Source of the DNA: a virus
Strand: one strand, 5' to 3'
IMG/VR virus record: IMGVR_UViG_3300034356_001231
Coordinates: 1-64,000 of that record
Length of the DNA: 64,000 nt
Below the pieces are notes generated by a model. The model ran no database searches, was not told where the DNA came from, and saw only the letters and a list, made by a program, of their open reading frames with translations. The position numbers were made by a program, and so were the translations under genes. Shown here piece by piece: positions 31,861 to 40,425 of the stretch (its first letter is position 1; each line of letters starts with the position of its first letter).

Positions 31861-32335
31861 AACGTTTTATCCTTCCACTGCCGAACCATGTTATAATACC
31901 GCTGAAAAGTGGAAACCAAACATTGGTATTACATTCGGTGCGTTCGATCTTCTGCATGCTGGACATACAACTATGTTACAGCAGTGTAAAAATCAGTGCG
32001 ATCAGCTGATTGTCGGTCTTCAGTCTGACCCTACAATTGATCGTCCAGATACAAAGAATAAACCAATTCAATCTTTATTTGAAAGATACGCGCAGCTTGA
32101 TGCATGTCGTTGGGTTGATGCCATCATTCCATATGATTCAGAAAACGATTTATTAAATATACTAAGTATTGCTGATGTAAGAAAAAGGTTTATAGGTGAA
32201 GAATACAGAGGCCAATATATTCATGGTTCTGATATTTGCGCCGCAAGAAATATAGAAATTATTTTTATTGATCGTCAACATGGATTTTCTTCTAGCGAAT
32301 TGAGAAGGCGAGTTGCTAATGAGTCACACAGATAA
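31841..32335 (+). CDS. Sugar-phosphate nucleotidyltransferase (HldE C-terminal/TagD type)
   Basis: 164 residues. ITFGAFDLLHAGHTTML carries the HxGH nucleotide-binding motif (HAGH), with QLIVGLQSDPTID and HGFSSSELRRRV (ISTTxxxxR-like) completing the cytidylyltransferase superfamily signature. In this context it would join NTP to heptose 1-phosphate, giving an NDP-heptose; the base cannot be read from sequence. Ends 17 bases inside the next gene. Confidence 0.82.
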   Translation: MLYGANKTFYPSTAEPCYNTAEKWKPNIGITFGAFDLLHAGHTTMLQQCKNQCDQLIVGLQSDPTIDRPDTKNKPIQSLFERYAQLDACRWVDAIIPYDSENDLLNILSIADVRKRFIGEEYRGQYIHGSDICAARNIEIIFIDRQHGFSSSELRRRVANESHR

Positions 32336-32903
32336 TTATTTTAATGAAGTTGTTACAATTGCTCAAACTATCGATACAGTCAAGATTGACATATTGGCAC
32401 AGAAACTTCGCGATGTTCGTGAAAATAATGGCCGTGTATTTGTTCTTGGCGTTGGTGGTAGTGCTGGTAACGCTTCCCATATGGTCAACGATCTTAGAAA
32501 GCTATGTGGTATCCAGGCATATTGTCCTACCGACAACGTTCCGGAACTCACAGCACGAACTAATGATGAAGGATTCGACACAGTCTTCGAAGAGTATCTA
32601 AAGGTAAGTAGACTTAGTCCTTTTGATGCTATCTTTATTTTATCAGTTGGTGGTGGCAACAAAGAAAAGAACGTATCAGTTGGTCTAATCAATGCTATTG
32701 ATCTTGCTGATGCTATTGGCGCTAACATTTTTGGTATAGTTGGCAAGAATGATGGCTATACTTATAAAATGGGCGATTGTGTTGTATGTGTACCTGCTGT
32801 TGATAATACACGTGTAACTCCTCACTCAGAAGCATTCCAGGGCGTAGTCTGGCATTGCTTAGTTTCTAATCCAATCTTACAGAAGAATGCAACAAAATGG
32901 TAA
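32319..32903 (+). CDS. gmhA: Sedoheptulose 7-phosphate isomerase (GmhA-like, SIS domain)
   Basis: 194 residues, the usual GmhA size. SIS domain with VFVLGVGGSAGNASHMVNDL (phosphosugar-binding GxGGSAGxAxH), TNDEGFDTVFEEYL and FILSVGGGNKEKNV, plus TPHSEAFQGVVWH carrying the conserved acid/base residues. Converts sedoheptulose 7-phosphate to D-glycero-D-manno-heptose 7-phosphate, the first committed heptose step. Overlaps both neighbours. Confidence 0.88.
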   Translation: MSHTDNYFNEVVTIAQTIDTVKIDILAQKLRDVRENNGRVFVLGVGGSAGNASHMVNDLRKLCGIQAYCPTDNVPELTARTNDEGFDTVFEEYLKVSRLSPFDAIFILSVGGGNKEKNVSVGLINAIDLADAIGANIFGIVGKNDGYTYKMGDCVVCVPAVDNTRVTPHSEAFQGVVWHCLVSNPILQKNATKW

Positions 32904-33439
32904 AAGCGATATTTCTAGATCGTGATGGCACGATCAATGAACTTGTTCATGGCAGAGAAAACCCAAAGCACGTTTGCCCTTGGTATTTTGCAGAGTTCAA
33001 TTATATTGACGGTATAGAAGAAGCGATTAAAGGGTTTAGAGCTCTTGGCTTTTCTCTTCATGTTGTAACCAATCAGCCGGATGTTGATGATGGTTATACT
33101 ACTGAAGATACTATGAACGCTATTCATAATTGTATCAAAGCAGATTTAAAAGTGGATACAATTCAGGCAGCAAGAACACGTGGCACTGAAGAGTATAAAC
33201 CTAATCCTGGTATGCTTAATAATATCATTAAAGAGTGGCATGTTTCAAAGGAACGTAGCTGGATGATTGGCGATACTTGGCGAGACGTAGTAGCAGGTAA
33301 TAGGGCTGGCGTTAAGACTATATACCTTGGTGATATATATTCTGCTCCTGAAGAATGGTTGCATATTAAGCCAGACTTCTATGCTAAGAATCTTCTAGAA
33401 GCAGTTAACATTATTCAACAGAATGTAGGTGGACAATGA
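32897..33439 (+). CDS. gmhB: Heptose bisphosphate phosphatase (GmhB-like, HAD-IIIA)
   Basis: 180 residues. AIFLDRDGTINE is HAD motif I with the two Asp; HVVTNQPDVDDGY motif II (Thr-Asn-Gln); YKPNPGML motif III; WMIGDTWRDVVAGNRAG motif IV. This is the HisB-N/GmhB subgroup that removes the 7-phosphate from heptose 1,7-bisphosphate. The cysteine zinc loop of bacterial GmhB is not evident. Overlaps gmhA and talC. Confidence 0.86.
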   Translation: MVKAIFLDRDGTINELVHGRENPKHVCPWYFAEFNYIDGIEEAIKGFRALGFSLHVVTNQPDVDDGYTTEDTMNAIHNCIKADLKVDTIQAARTRGTEEYKPNPGMLNNIIKEWHVSKERSWMIGDTWRDVVAGNRAGVKTIYLGDIYSAPEEWLHIKPDFYAKNLLEAVNIIQQNVGGQ

Positions 33440-34176
33440 TTGAGATTTATGCTGATGGCGCAGACTTTGATGGTATTCTAAAGGCTGCTGAGAATCCAAG
33501 GGTTACAGGATTCACTACTAATCCAACGCTAATGAAGCAAGCTGGCGTTACTGATTATGAGAATTTTGCTAAAGATATTATTAAAGAATTATCAGTTCGT
33601 CGTCCAGGAACTAATATCTCTCTAGAAGTATTTGCTGATGATGTAAATGGAATGTATGATCAGGCAAAGAAGATTGCTTCATGGGGCGAAGAATATGGAT
33701 ACGATGTGTTTGTTAAAATCCCTGTTACAAACACAAAGGGTGAAAATAATTATGGTTTGATTCGTTTGCTAAACAGTGAAGGTGTAAAGGTAAATGTTAC
33801 AGCTGTCTTTACTGTCAATCAGACACGTAACATTCTAGATAATATTACTAATCCAGATGTACCCGTTATCATTTCTATTTTCTCTGGACGTATCGCTGAT
33901 ACACTTCGCGATCCAGTTTTGTGGACAAAACATTGTGTTGGCGAAGCTATGGACAAGCCAGAAGAATTTGATAAGATTAAGTTCCTTTGGGCTTCGTGTC
34001 GCGAACAGTATCATCTTGTGATGGCTGAACAAGCAGGTTGTAATATTATTACTATGCTTCACGATCAGATCAAGAAGCTAAGTCTAGCTAATAAAGATCT
34101 AGATGTATTCTCTAAAGAAACTGTTCAAATGTTTTATAATGATGCTGTTGCATCCGGATATAGGATTGAAGTATAA
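33436..34176 (+). CDS. talC: Transaldolase (TalC-like)
   Basis: 246 residues. IYADGADFDGI (active-site Asp strand), VTGFTTNPTLMKQAG (TTNP motif), VFVKIPVTNTKG (Schiff-base Lys in KIP) and VTAVFT/NQTRNI identify a type-III/small transaldolase. Cyanophage TalC feeds the pentose phosphate pathway; here its place inside the heptose operon suggests it raises sedoheptulose 7-phosphate, the GmhA substrate. ATGA overlap upstream and one-base overlap downstream. Confidence 0.88.
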   Translation: MIEIYADGADFDGILKAAENPRVTGFTTNPTLMKQAGVTDYENFAKDIIKELSVRRPGTNISLEVFADDVNGMYDQAKKIASWGEEYGYDVFVKIPVTNTKGENNYGLIRLLNSEGVKVNVTAVFTVNQTRNILDNITNPDVPVIISIFSGRIADTLRDPVLWTKHCVGEAMDKPEEFDKIKFLWASCREQYHLVMAEQAGCNIITMLHDQIKKLSLANKDLDVFSKETVQMFYNDAVASGYRIEV

Positions 34177-35180
34177 TGAAGGGATTTGAAGAAAACGAAA
34201 TTTCAGCTAAAGCTCAAGGCGGTACAGAAATTGCTAAACGTAAGTTGGCATCAATTATTGACGAAAAGCTGCTTGATAATTTCCAGATTGTTTGTTCACG
34301 TCCGAGAGAATTAGACGAATCTAAGATTCGAATTTTTTGGTGTCATGATATGCCAGAAGATCCAGAGTCTGCTAAGTTCAGAGATACAGAATGGCGTGAC
34401 AAGTTTCACAAATTTGTATTCATTTCTAACTGGCAGTTTCAGCGCTACCAGGGAATGCACGGCATTCCCATGGACAGTAAGTGTATTATTCTAGAGTCTG
34501 GTATTGAACCAGCACCAGAGTCATGCCTAGAAAAGTCATATGATGATAAGATTAGATTGGTTTATACATCTACACCACAACGTGGTCTAGAGATTCTTGT
34601 TCCTGTATTTGAATTTCTAAATCAAACACAGGATGACATTCATCTAGATGTATTCTCTTCTTTTAAGATTTATGGATGGGACGAATACGATAAACAGTTC
34701 GAACCATTATACGAACAGGTTCGTAATAATCCAAACATGACTTATCATGGATTTGTTCCTAACGCAGAACTAAAAGAATATCTAAACAAGTCTCATATAT
34801 TTGCTTATCCTTCTATTTGGCCAGAGACTAGCTGTCGTGCTATGCTAGAAGCAATGTCAGCAGGACTTGTTTGTGTTCATCCAAATCTTGGCGCTCTACC
34901 AGAAACTTCTGGTGCATTGAATGTTATGTACCAAATTGATATGGACAAAAATATGCACGGTAGTATTTTTGCCGGTAATCTCAATGCAGCTATAGAGTTA
35001 GTTCGGCAGAAAAATCAAGACAATATGATTAGATTCAATAAAACATATGTTGATTCTAGATATAATATTGATTTCATCAAAAGCAAATGGGAATTTATGT
35101 TAAAAGATCTTGTCAAGAGATATCCTGATGAAGATTCAAGAAAGTTTCCTGAAGCTATGTTTACTTATAAGACGAGCTAA
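34176..35180 (+). CDS. GT4-type glycosyltransferase
   Basis: 334 residues, GT-B fold. QGGTEIAKRKL near the N-terminus is the nucleotide-sugar loop, HGFVPNAELKEYL and IFAYPSIWPETSCRAMLEAMSAGL the C-terminal donor site with the E-x7-E motif (ETSCRAMLE). It most likely transfers the heptose made by the neighbouring enzymes; the acceptor (LPS core, virion protein or DNA) is not known. Starts on the last base of talC's stop. Confidence 0.85.
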   Translation: MKGFEENEISAKAQGGTEIAKRKLASIIDEKLLDNFQIVCSRPRELDESKIRIFWCHDMPEDPESAKFRDTEWRDKFHKFVFISNWQFQRYQGMHGIPMDSKCIILESGIEPAPESCLEKSYDDKIRLVYTSTPQRGLEILVPVFEFLNQTQDDIHLDVFSSFKIYGWDEYDKQFEPLYEQVRNNPNMTYHGFVPNAELKEYLNKSHIFAYPSIWPETSCRAMLEAMSAGLVCVHPNLGALPETSGALNVMYQIDMDKNMHGSIFAGNLNAAIELVRQKNQDNMIRFNKTYVDSRYNIDFIKSKWEFMLKDLVKRYPDEDSRKFPEAMFTYKTS

Positions 35181-35184
35181 CAAA

Positions 35185-36174
35185 ATGATCTTAACAAAGA
35201 CTCCTCTACGTGTATCCTTCTTTAGTGGAGGAAGTGATATGCCATCCTTCTACGAGCAGGAGGATGGCGCTGCTCTTTCTGTTACTATTGACAAATTCAT
35301 TTATGTCTTTGCTCACAAAGTCCCACATATGGGTGTACGTTGTATGTATGATGACGTTGAAGAGCAACATGATATTGAACAAATGCAGCATGCTATTACT
35401 CGTGAGACACTCAAGTATTATAATGTCACAAAGGAACTAACAGTTGCATCCATTTCAGATATTGTCACTAAGGGTTCTGGGCTCGGTTCTTCTTCTGCTT
35501 TTACTGTGGGTTTGGTAAAGGCTCTTTCTTGCACCAAATATGATAATAGCACACGTAAGTACGTTGCTGACATTGCATGTCAGATAGAAATGGATAAGTG
35601 CGGCTATCCTGTTGGTAAGCAAGATCAGTATGCTGCTGCATTTGGTGGAATGAATCTATTTCGTTTCAGAAAAAATGGTGAAGTAGAAGTAGAAGAACTA
35701 CGTTTAACTAATCCTAATGTCGAGGCTCTCGAGAAAAATCTAATGCTTGTTTACTCTGGTAGAAGTAGAAATGCTAATAACATTCTACAAAAGCAGCAAA
35801 AAGCAATGATGGATAATGATAAATTTAACAAGGTCAAACGCTCTAAAGATAAAGCGTTCGAAGGTATGGATCTAATCCTCAAAGGAAAGATCGATGACTT
35901 CGGTAGACTACTACACGAATCTTGGTTAGATAAAAAAGGTGTTTGCGAAGAGATCACCCAAGATTATTTCGATAATGTTTATCAAACAGCGATCGAAGCC
36001 GGAGCTCTTGGTGGTAAACTACTGGGTGCTGGTGGTGGAGGATTTTTTATTTTCTACGTGCCAGAAAAATATAGAACATCTGTAGAGGGCGCTATCTCTA
36101 ATTTTCATAAAGAATGCAAAATCTATGATTTCGAATTTTATGGATCCGGTTCTCATATGGTCTACCAGAACTAA
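35185..36174 (+). CDS. hddA: D-glycero-D-manno-heptose 7-phosphate kinase (HddA-like GHMP kinase)
   Basis: 329 residues. TPLRVSFFSGGSDMPSFY (motif 1), VTKGSGLGSSSAF (ATP-binding motif 2) and GGKLLGAGGGGFFIFY (motif 3) identify a GHMP kinase; the GGSDMPxFY and KQDQYAAAFGG stretches are typical of HddA, which makes heptose 1,7-bisphosphate. Start ATG 35185 is 5 bases after the GT4 gene; the frame is also open inside it. Last gene of the heptose operon. Confidence 0.88.
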   Translation: MILTKTPLRVSFFSGGSDMPSFYEQEDGAALSVTIDKFIYVFAHKVPHMGVRCMYDDVEEQHDIEQMQHAITRETLKYYNVTKELTVASISDIVTKGSGLGSSSAFTVGLVKALSCTKYDNSTRKYVADIACQIEMDKCGYPVGKQDQYAAAFGGMNLFRFRKNGEVEVEELRLTNPNVEALEKNLMLVYSGRSRNANNILQKQQKAMMDNDKFNKVKRSKDKAFEGMDLILKGKIDDFGRLLHESWLDKKGVCEEITQDYFDNVYQTAIEAGALGGKLLGAGGGGFFIFYVPEKYRTSVEGAISNFHKECKIYDFEFYGSGSHMVYQN

Positions 36175-36180
36175 ATACTA

Positions 36181-36209
36181 TTGACTTTTTATATTTTATA
36201 AGGTATAAT
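36181..36209 (+). promoter_or_regulatory. Host sigma70-type early promoter
   Basis: TTGACT, 17-base spacer, TATAAT, six bases before ATG 36216; starts the RNase H-PhoH early unit. With so short a leader the mRNA would be leaderless or nearly so for the first gene. Confidence 0.85.
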
Positions 36210-36215
36210 GTAACT

Positions 36216-36605
36216 ATGAATTCGAATAATGTAGTGAGCTTTCCAAAAGGTAAGACTGTTAGTCGGGATATCACTCTAGAAGATATCCAGCAAAATATGG
36301 ATATGATGAGGCATTATCATATCCAAGAAACAATCCAAAACTTAGTACCTATGATTTTCAATCAATTAGATATAGCTGGTTTTGGATTGATTGAAGATGA
36401 TGTAGACGTAGATATAAAGGATGGCGCTCTTATAGTCGAAGCATTACGTTCATTAATGCTAAAACACTATGATATGCACCATCCTTTTCAGCAAGTATCA
36501 GATGCAATCTTTGTACCTCATCCTAAAGAAGAAGGTGCGTTTAAGATTGTAGATAAGATAGAACTAGAACTACTACCAATTAGCGAAACTGAAGAAACCG
36601 AATAG
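36216..36605 (+). CDS. Conserved T4-like phage protein, 129 aa
   Basis: Opens NNVVSFPKGKTV and continues as helices with an acidic C-terminal tail; the FPK start and the central HHPFQQVSDAIF stretch recur in marine T4-like phages next to RNase H genes. Function unknown. The first gene of an early unit; no Shine-Dalgarno is visible before it. Confidence 0.68.
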   Translation: MNSNNVVSFPKGKTVSRDITLEDIQQNMDMMRHYHIQETIQNLVPMIFNQLDIAGFGLIEDDVDVDIKDGALIVEALRSLMLKHYDMHHPFQQVSDAIFVPHPKEEGAFKIVDKIELELLPISETEETE

Positions 36606-36612
36606 GTGAATT

Positions 36613-37470
36613 GTGATTATCGTTGACTTGAATCAGGTGATGTTGTCAAATTTGTTGATGCAACTTGGCAACCATACCAACGCACAGCTTGAAGAAAATA
36701 TGGTTCGCCATATGATCCTAAACTCTTTACGATCATACAAAGTAAAATTTGGCGATGAGTATGGTGAAATGGTTATTGCTTGTGACAACACTAACTATTG
36801 GCGTAAGCAAATCTTTCCTTATTATAAGGCTAATCGTAAGAAGAATATTGAATCTTCCGAACTTGATTGGAAGGCTCTGTTCGAATGCCTTAATAAGATT
36901 CGTGCAGAACTAAAAGAGTATTTTCCCTATAGAGTAATTGATGTTGAGTCAGCAGAAGCTGATGACATTATTTCCACACTTGTTTCTAAGTTCGGCTCAG
37001 AACTAAATACTGGTGAAAAAATTCTAATTCTTTCAGGCGATAAAGACTTCATTCAATTGCACGTATATCCTAACGTAAAACAGTATGATCCTACTCGTAA
37101 GAAGTGGGTTTCTCATGAGGATCCAGAGAGATATCTTCATGAACATATTCTAAAGGGAGATGCCGGAGATGGTGTACCTAATGTGCTTTCTCCTGATAAT
37201 GTTTTTGTTGTGGGTGATCGACAAAGACCCCTGACAGCAAAAAAGATGGAAAAGATCATGGGCACTGATCTTGAAGATATGGACACAGTTACCGCCCGTA
37301 ACTATTCTCGTAATGTGAGATTGATCGATCTCAGTTTTACTCCAGATCATATCCGCCAAAAGGTTATGGAACAATATGAAGCGCAAGCAAATCGTGATCG
37401 TAGCAAACTACTAAATTATTTTATAGCAAACAAACTCAAAAACCTTACTGAACATTTGAGTGAATTTTAG
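36613..37470 (+). CDS. rnh: Ribonuclease H (T4 Rnh-like 5' nuclease)
   Basis: 285 residues, GTG start with AGGTG upstream. FEN-1-type 5'-to-3' exonuclease that removes RNA primers from lagging-strand fragments. Metal ligands lie in IIVDLNQV (Asp near residue 4), VIACDNTNYWRK, EAEADDII (VESAEADDIIST), LSGDKDFIQL and KGDAGDGVPN. Same length class as T4 Rnh (305). Confidence 0.93.
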   Translation: MIIVDLNQVMLSNLLMQLGNHTNAQLEENMVRHMILNSLRSYKVKFGDEYGEMVIACDNTNYWRKQIFPYYKANRKKNIESSELDWKALFECLNKIRAELKEYFPYRVIDVESAEADDIISTLVSKFGSELNTGEKILILSGDKDFIQLHVYPNVKQYDPTRKKWVSHEDPERYLHEHILKGDAGDGVPNVLSPDNVFVVGDRQRPLTAKKMEKIMGTDLEDMDTVTARNYSRNVRLIDLSFTPDHIRQKVMEQYEAQANRDRSKLLNYFIANKLKNLTEHLSEF

Positions 37471-37479
37471 GAGATAATA

Positions 37480-37899
37480 ATGGCTGTCCTTGGGATGTAT
37501 GAATTTTTACACAAGGTTTCTAAACTAAAAAAGACGCAGGAAAAAGTTGATAATCTGAAGGGTAATGATACTATGGCTTTGCGGATTGTTCTGCAGGCTG
37601 TGTTCGATCCAAATGTCAAGTTCCTCTTACCAGAAGGCGAACCACCTTATAGGCCAAATGAAATCGTAGATCAGCAGCATGTGTTCCACAGAGAAGCTGA
37701 TAAAATTAGATATTTCGTCGAAGGATTCTATCCCAATCTCAATCAAATGAAACGTGAAGCAATGTTCGTAGAGTTTCTAGAGAGACTAGATCCCGACGAT
37801 GCGAAACTTGTCCTAGCAATGAAGGATAAGAAGATGCCATTTCCCGGCATCACTGTTCAACACGTCAAAGAAGCACTACCAGGGTTAATCGCAGAATGA
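37480..37899 (+). CDS. Conserved T4-like phage protein (DUF6433-type), 139 aa
   Basis: GGAG ribosome site. Helical; LGMYEFLHKVSKLK, NDTMALRIVLQAVFDP and ERLDPDDAKLVLAMKDKKMPFPGIT are the conserved blocks of a family placed beside RNase H in marine T4-like phages. No known activity. Confidence 0.75.
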   Translation: MAVLGMYEFLHKVSKLKKTQEKVDNLKGNDTMALRIVLQAVFDPNVKFLLPEGEPPYRPNEIVDQQHVFHREADKIRYFVEGFYPNLNQMKREAMFVEFLERLDPDDAKLVLAMKDKKMPFPGITVQHVKEALPGLIAE

Positions 37900-38096
37900 G
37901 CAAGTCAGCACTAAAGAAGTTTAAGAAGAACGATTATTCAGATCACGAAGAATTTCACGACGATCCTCGTGAACGTGAGAACAAACGTAAGGCCAAACGA
38001 GTTGAACGTGCCTTACGTACAAAAGATATCTCTGCTCTAATCGAAGACGATGAAGATTTTATTGACGATATCTCTCAAGATATTTGGAGAGATTGA
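37896..38096 (+). CDS. Conserved small charged protein, 66 aa
   Basis: ATGA overlap upstream. Very charged (KKFKKND...DDPRERENKRKAKRVERAL) with an acidic C-terminus ISQDIWRD; a conserved T4-like small protein of unknown role. Confidence 0.65.
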   Translation: MSKSALKKFKKNDYSDHEEFHDDPRERENKRKAKRVERALRTKDISALIEDDEDFIDDISQDIWRD

Positions 38097-38338
38097 TGCC
38101 AACGTATAAGTTTTTAAATAATGAAACTGGCGAAGAGTATGAAAACTTTATGTCGATATCGGAACTTGATGCATACTTGCAAGAAAATCCACATATCACT
38201 CAACTCGTAAATGGCGCTCCTATGATCCATTCTGGCAGAGGCATGGGCAAACCTGATCAGGGTTTCCGTGATCTGCTTAAACATATGAAGAAGGGAAATA
38301 ATAAAGGTATTACGAGGAGCACTATCAACACATTCTAA
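38096..38338 (+). CDS. FmdB-like small protein lacking zinc cysteines, 80 aa
   Basis: ATG 38096 overlaps the previous TGA. MPTYKFLNNETGEEYE and GFRDLLKHMKKGNNK match the FmdB-like family of T4-like phages; bacterial FmdB has a CxxC zinc ribbon right after MPxYxF, missing here. Function unknown. Confidence 0.68.
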   Translation: MPTYKFLNNETGEEYENFMSISELDAYLQENPHITQLVNGAPMIHSGRGMGKPDQGFRDLLKHMKKGNNKGITRSTINTF

Positions 38339-38346
38339 GGGGTAAA

Positions 38347-39108
38347 ATGGAAGAAGAACATACAACAAAGAGATTAACCCGTAAAGAAAAAAGACTTCTT
38401 CGCCAACAAGGAAAACCTGTTAAAGAAAATTATCAAGAAAAATTAAATTTCAATTTAAGGCATTTTGATCCTCTGACAGAAAACCAAAGATGTACGTTTA
38501 AGGCGTTCTCTGAGGAAAAAAATTTAATGTTGCATGGCATTGCAGGAACAGGCAAATCCTTCATGGCCATGTATCTATCTCTTAAACAAGTATTGGGAAA
38601 TCCTGACTGTTCTTTTAAAAAGATTGTTATCGTGCGCACAGTGGTGCCCACCAGAGACATGGGGTTTTTGCCAGGTAATTCCAAAGAGAAAACTAAAGTA
38701 TATGAAGCTCCCTATTACGCAATCTGTAATGAATTATTTGGTAGAGGAGACGCATACGACTATCTTAAAAATAAGAACCTTGTTGAGTTTATTTCTACAT
38801 CTTTTATACGTGGTATTACTCTTAATGATTGTATAGTTATTGTTGATGAGATGCAGAACGCAACTCTTCATGAGTTAGACTCTGTCATCACTCGTATTGG
38901 CCATAATTGTAAAGTCATATTCTGTGGTGATTTCAGGCAAACAGACTTTACTAGAGAGCATGAGAAAAACGGATTGACGGATTTCATGAGAATTGTCAAA
39001 TCTATGAGATCGTTTTCGTTGATAGAGTTCAATGCAGAAGATATCGTAAGGTCTGCTCTTGTAAAAGAATATATAGTTCTAAAGGACAAAATGAGGATCA
39101 TAACATGA
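38347..39108 (+). CDS. phoH: PhoH-like ATPase
   Basis: 253 residues. HGIAGTGKSFMAM (Walker A, near residue 64), IVIVDEMQNAT (Walker B), VRTVVP and GDFRQTD (sensor) identify PhoH. Basic N-terminal tail (KRLTRKEKRLLRQQG). Common auxiliary gene of marine T4-like phages; activity in infection is unclear (proposed RNA helicase/NTPase). Ends ATGA-overlapping the next gene. Confidence 0.92.
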   Translation: MEEEHTTKRLTRKEKRLLRQQGKPVKENYQEKLNFNLRHFDPLTENQRCTFKAFSEEKNLMLHGIAGTGKSFMAMYLSLKQVLGNPDCSFKKIVIVRTVVPTRDMGFLPGNSKEKTKVYEAPYYAICNELFGRGDAYDYLKNKNLVEFISTSFIRGITLNDCIVIVDEMQNATLHELDSVITRIGHNCKVIFCGDFRQTDFTREHEKNGLTDFMRIVKSMRSFSLIEFNAEDIVRSALVKEYIVLKDKMRIIT

Positions 39109-39776
39109 GCGAATCTTTTAATTTTTCCGACTACTGGCCAAAACCAGATCTTGGTAAACTCTATCACTACAAAGGTTTCAATCCCGCTGATCAAAAATAT
39201 ATTGAATGGGTTGTATGGAATTCAGGAGAGAATGGAATATTCTTTCAAGAAGATTATCATGATAGCAAATGGACAGCTACTTGGGTAATGAATTACCAAT
39301 ACTATGACTCAAATAATAACTATCTTGGAGTTATGGAAACAGCCGACATTTATCCAAAATATTCTTATCAATTCTGGGCAAATTTCAGAACGACTTCTTT
39401 CGTAAAAGGATATGAAATTCCATGGGGTGGATTGCAGAAAGTTGGAGATTTAATAGACAAACCTTTAAAAATATCTTTCTTCAATTCTACATTCTTTACA
39501 TTTCCTTCGCCAGGTAGGCAGGTCGTTAAGTTCGAAGCTAGACATCCAACTTATGTAAATAAGAATGGTGTGCTATATAATGATGTTCTAGAAGTAACAT
39601 ATGACCAAACCTTCGGCGAAAAGACAGCTGGCGCTAGAAGCTGGTTCGCTAAGGATTTTGGTATCGTTGAGACCCAATGGCGTTGGAAGGGGCAAGATAT
39701 TGGTGATATTTTGCCAATGACAATACGTATTGATAATGGATATATAGATGAAAACAAATACCCAGTTTGGACGTAA
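39105..39776 (+). CDS. Hypothetical protein, 223 aa
   Basis: Not recognised. Aromatic-rich beta protein (YWPKPDL, HYKGFNP, WVMNYQYYDSNNNY) without signal peptide; the C-terminal DFGIVETQWRWKGQDIGDILPM resembles the closing strands of lipocalin-like or lipoprotein beta-barrels. Lies between phoH and the exonuclease gene and overlaps the latter by 29 bases. Confidence 0.55.
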   Translation: MSESFNFSDYWPKPDLGKLYHYKGFNPADQKYIEWVVWNSGENGIFFQEDYHDSKWTATWVMNYQYYDSNNNYLGVMETADIYPKYSYQFWANFRTTSFVKGYEIPWGGLQKVGDLIDKPLKISFFNSTFFTFPSPGRQVVKFEARHPTYVNKNGVLYNDVLEVTYDQTFGEKTAGARSWFAKDFGIVETQWRWKGQDIGDILPMTIRIDNGYIDENKYPVWT

Positions 39777-40425
39777 ATTATTTAAACATAATCTAGTACC
39801 AGAAGTTGAGATAGATACTCAGACTATAGATGGCAAAAGATATTATGTGTTACCGAACGGAGAAAAATTCCGTTCGGTAACGACTGTATTAGATGGAGCG
39901 TTAGACAAAACAGCACTAATGGAGTGGAAGAAGCGTGTCGGTCACGAAGAAGCTCAAAAGATTTCTACGCAAGCTGCTCGTCGTGGAACCGCCGTACATT
40001 CCATCGCAGAACGTTATGTGCTCAATGAAGAGAACCATCTTCGGGGTGCTATGCCTTCTGGAATTGATGCTTTCAAGGGCATTCAAACGTTATTAGACAA
40101 ACATGTAGATAACATTCTCGGCGTAGAGTTACCTTTATATTCGGTTGCTCTTAGGACTGCCGGGCGTTGTGATCTTATTGCAGAGTTTAATGGAACCCCT
40201 TCTATCATTGATTTTAAAACAAGTCGTAAGTTAAAGAAAGAAGAATGGATTGAATCTTATTTTCTTCAAGCCACAACTTATTCTCTAATGTTCGAACGTA
40301 TGTATAAAATACATGTTCCGCAGATCGCAATACTTATAGCTGTAGATCATGAAGAACCACAGCTATTCGTGAAAGATCGTGGAGATTATGTTAATAGAGT
40401 ATTAGAGATATTCACAAAAGAATAG
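39748..40425 (+). CDS. PD-(D/E)XK exonuclease (RecB/Cas4-like)
   Basis: 225 residues. ARRGTAVHSIAERY (helix with H), GRCDLIAEFNGTPSIIDFKTSRK (D...(D)xK core) and ESYFLQATTYSLMFERMY (QxxxY motif) give the complete RecB/Cas4 nuclease signature. Found in marine T4-like phages, probably for DNA processing or host DNA degradation. A perfect 13-bp inverted repeat lies inside the gene (39849-39881). Converges with the minus-strand gene ending at 40412. Confidence 0.87.
   Translation: MKTNTQFGRKLFKHNLVPEVEIDTQTIDGKRYYVLPNGEKFRSVTTVLDGALDKTALMEWKKRVGHEEAQKISTQAARRGTAVHSIAERYVLNEENHLRGAMPSGIDAFKGIQTLLDKHVDNILGVELPLYSVALRTAGRCDLIAEFNGTPSIIDFKTSRKLKKEEWIESYFLQATTYSLMFERMYKIHVPQIAILIAVDHEEPQLFVKDRGDYVNRVLEIFTKE
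39849..39881 (+). repeat. Perfect 13-bp inverted repeat inside a coding region
   Basis: GTTACCGAACGGA at 39849-39861 and its exact complement at 39869-39881, loop GAAAAAT. It encodes LPNGEKFRSVT, about 100 bases after the exonuclease start. Confidence 0.85.
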
